NCBI RefSeq assembly: GCF_003143855.1
Contig: NZ_QFRK01000003.1
Coordinates: 272,809 to 336,808 of the forward strand
Length of the DNA stretch: 64,000 nucleotides
Origin: Streptomyces sp. NWU339
GTDB taxonomy: Bacteria; Actinomycetota; Actinomycetes; Streptomycetales; Streptomycetaceae
Direction: 5' to 3'
The notes under the pieces are model-generated. The model was not told the DNA's origin and ran no database searches. It was given only the letters and a program-made list of their open reading frames with translations. Of the stretch, positions 62,774 through 64,000 are shown one piece after another. A program made the position numbers and the translations under genes. Every line of letters begins with the position of its first letter. The first letter of the stretch is position 1.

Positions 62774-63769
62774 GTGACCACCCCAGATCTTCCCCTCGCC
62801 CCGTCCGGTGGCTGCGGCGGCGGCTGCGCCTGCGGCGCGGACTCCGACGAGGCCCACGACGGATACGACGACTACACGGAGTGCGGCCTCGACCCCGCGC
62901 TCGCCCAGCTCCTGGCCGACGCCGGTCTGGACCCGGTGGAGGTCGAGGACATCGCCCAGGTCGCCATCCAGGAGGACCTGGCGGGCGGCGTGGACGTGAC
63001 GACGGTCGCGACCATCCCGGAGGACGCCGTCGCCACCGCCGACTTCAGCGCGCGGGAACCGGGCGTCGTGGCGGGCCTGAGGATCGCCGAGGCCGTCATG
63101 TCGGTGGTCTGCACGGCGGAGTTCGAGGTCGAACGACACGTGGAGGACGGCGACCGGGTGGAGGCCGGCGACAAGCTGCTCTCCGTCACCGCCCGCACCC
63201 GGGACCTCCTCACGGCGGAACGCAGCGCCCTGAACCTCCTGTGCCGTCTGTCGGGCATCGCGACGGCCACGCGCGCGTGGGCGGACGCCCTGGAAGGCAC
63301 CCGGGCCGAGGTCCGCGACACCCGCAAGACCACCCCGGGCCTGCGCTCCCTGGAGAAGTTCGCCGTGCGCTGCGGCGGCGGCGTCAACCACCGCATGTCG
63401 CTCTCCGACGCGGCCCTGGTCAAGGACAACCACGTCATCGCCGCGGGCGGTGTCGCCCAGGCCTTCCAGGCGGTCCGGGAACGCTTCCCCGACGTGCCGA
63501 TCGAGGTCGAGGTCGACACCCTGCACCAGCTCCGTGAGGTCGTGGACGCCGGTGCCGACCTGATCCTGCTGGACAACTTCACGCCCGGTGAGTGCGAGGA
63601 GGCCGTGGCCGTCGTCGCCGGCCGGGCCGCGCTGGAGGCGTCCGGCCGGCTCACCCTCGGCAACGCCAAGGCGTACGCCGACACGGGAGTCGACTACCTC
63701 GCCGTGGGAGCCCTGACCCACTCCTCGCCGATCCTGGACATCGGCCTGGACCTGCGGACAGCGGAGTAG
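62774..63769 (+). CDS. nadC: Quinolinate phosphoribosyltransferase
   Basis: 331 residues. It turns quinolinate and PRPP into nicotinate mononucleotide. TRKTTPGLRSLEKFAVRCGG and VKDNHVIAAGG are the active-site motifs; ILLDNFTPGECEEAV forms the barrel end. A 40-residue N-terminal extension holds cysteines at 14, 18, 20 and 37 (GGCGGGCACG), unusual for NadC. GTG at 62774 lies 11 bases after AGGAG; GTG at 62765 overlaps the nadB stop and would add three residues. Confidence 0.94.
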   Translation: MTTPDLPLAPSGGCGGGCACGADSDEAHDGYDDYTECGLDPALAQLLADAGLDPVEVEDIAQVAIQEDLAGGVDVTTVATIPEDAVATADFSAREPGVVAGLRIAEAVMSVVCTAEFEVERHVEDGDRVEAGDKLLSVTARTRDLLTAERSALNLLCRLSGIATATRAWADALEGTRAEVRDTRKTTPGLRSLEKFAVRCGGGVNHRMSLSDAALVKDNHVIAAGGVAQAFQAVRERFPDVPIEVEVDTLHQLREVVDAGADLILLDNFTPGECEEAVAVVAGRAALEASGRLTLGNAKAYADTGVDYLAVGALTHSSPILDIGLDLRTAE

Positions 63770-63778
63770 GGGCCGGCC

Positions 63779-64000
63779 ATGCTGCTGACGATCGACGTGG
63801 GCAACACGCACACCGTCCTGGGTCTGTTCGACGGCGAGGACATCGTCGAGCACTGGCGGATCTCCACCGACCCGCGGCGCACGGCCGACGAGTTCGCGGT
63901 CCTGCTCCAGGGCCTGATGGGCATGCACCCCCTGCTCGGCGACGAGCTGGGTGACGGCATCGACGGCATCGCCATCTGCGCGACGGTCCCCTCCGTCCTG
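63779..64000 (+). CDS. coaX: Type III pantothenate kinase (5' part)
   Basis: 74 residues are visible; the right edge cuts the gene. LLTIDVGNTHTVLGLFDGE is the ATP-binding motif of type III pantothenate kinase, the first step of coenzyme A synthesis. TADEFAVLL follows. ATG at 63779 lies nine bases after the nadC stop and completes the coupled panC-nadB-nadC-coaX row. Confidence 0.92.
   Translation, partial: MLLTIDVGNTHTVLGLFDGEDIVEHWRISTDPRRTADEFAVLLQGLMGMHPLLGDELGDGIDGIAICATVPSVL

Overview
The window is high-GC actinobacterial DNA and is almost certainly a Streptomyces chromosome core segment. Gene content, frequent GTG starts, leaderless starts and gene order all point there. From memory, the order matches the Streptomyces coelicolor region running from bldG through topA, tmk, tipA, ppa, ftsH, the folate genes and nuoD2 to coaX. 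No phage, plasmid, CRISPR or transposase gene was seen.

Layout. 1-6.4 kb: end of bldG, its partner anti-sigma-type protein, a membrane H+-pyrophosphatase, a lipoprotein, a methyltransferase and a small membrane protein. 6.6-15.8 kb: topA, a transporter-like/thymidylate kinase fusion, holB and a secreted peptidase-like lipoprotein. 15.9-21.8 kb: tRNA-Thr, a thioesterase, a glycosyltransferase, a family A DNA polymerase, an HTH/Clp-N regulator under a double palindrome, and a DUF2786 protein. 21.8-25.5 kb: two lipoproteins and a developmental-type cluster (DUF397 protein, ATPase-fold protein, a 47-residue small protein, XRE regulator). 25.5-30.3 kb: aldehyde dehydrogenase, DinB-like protein, and a PadR regulator next to a decayed ABC transporter. 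30.3-37.3 kb: glutamate decarboxylase, a ClC-type channel, TipA, DedA and a ThrE-type exporter. 37.4-45 kb: soluble pyrophosphatase, a D-Ala-D-Ala carboxypeptidase, a metalloprotease-like protein, tilS, hpt and ftsH. 45-49 kb: folate genes folE, folP, folB and folK. 49.4-57.6 kb: a coiled-coil membrane protein, two PH-domain membrane proteins, an orphan NuoD, a MidA-type methyltransferase, a two-component system and a TmrB-like protein. 57.7-64 kb: a frameshifted threonine-aldolase-type gene, then a coenzyme operon (DUF2520 oxidoreductase, panC, nadB, nadC, coaX) cut by the right edge.

How genes work together. folP with its NTF2-like neighbour, folB with folK, and the panC-nadB-nadC chain are joined by 4-base stop/start overlaps. 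Thymidylate kinase and the clamp-loader delta-prime subunit both serve replication beside topA. Membrane and soluble pyrophosphatases both lie in the window. Convergent gene pairs are usually separated by long perfect hairpins.

The most interesting signals are: (1) an HTH/Clp-N protein whose leaderless promoter is covered by two 19-bp palindromes; (2) a 27-bp sequence, 25 of 27 identical, occurring twice in inverted orientation in the DUF397/XRE cluster, inside a small gene at one site; (3) a NuoD paralogue beside a homologue of the methyltransferase that modifies NuoD in mitochondria; (4) an ABC transporter broken by a repeat insertion, a one-base shift and a TGCC microsatellite; and (5) several perfect short tandem repeats, including 7 octamers upstream of folB.
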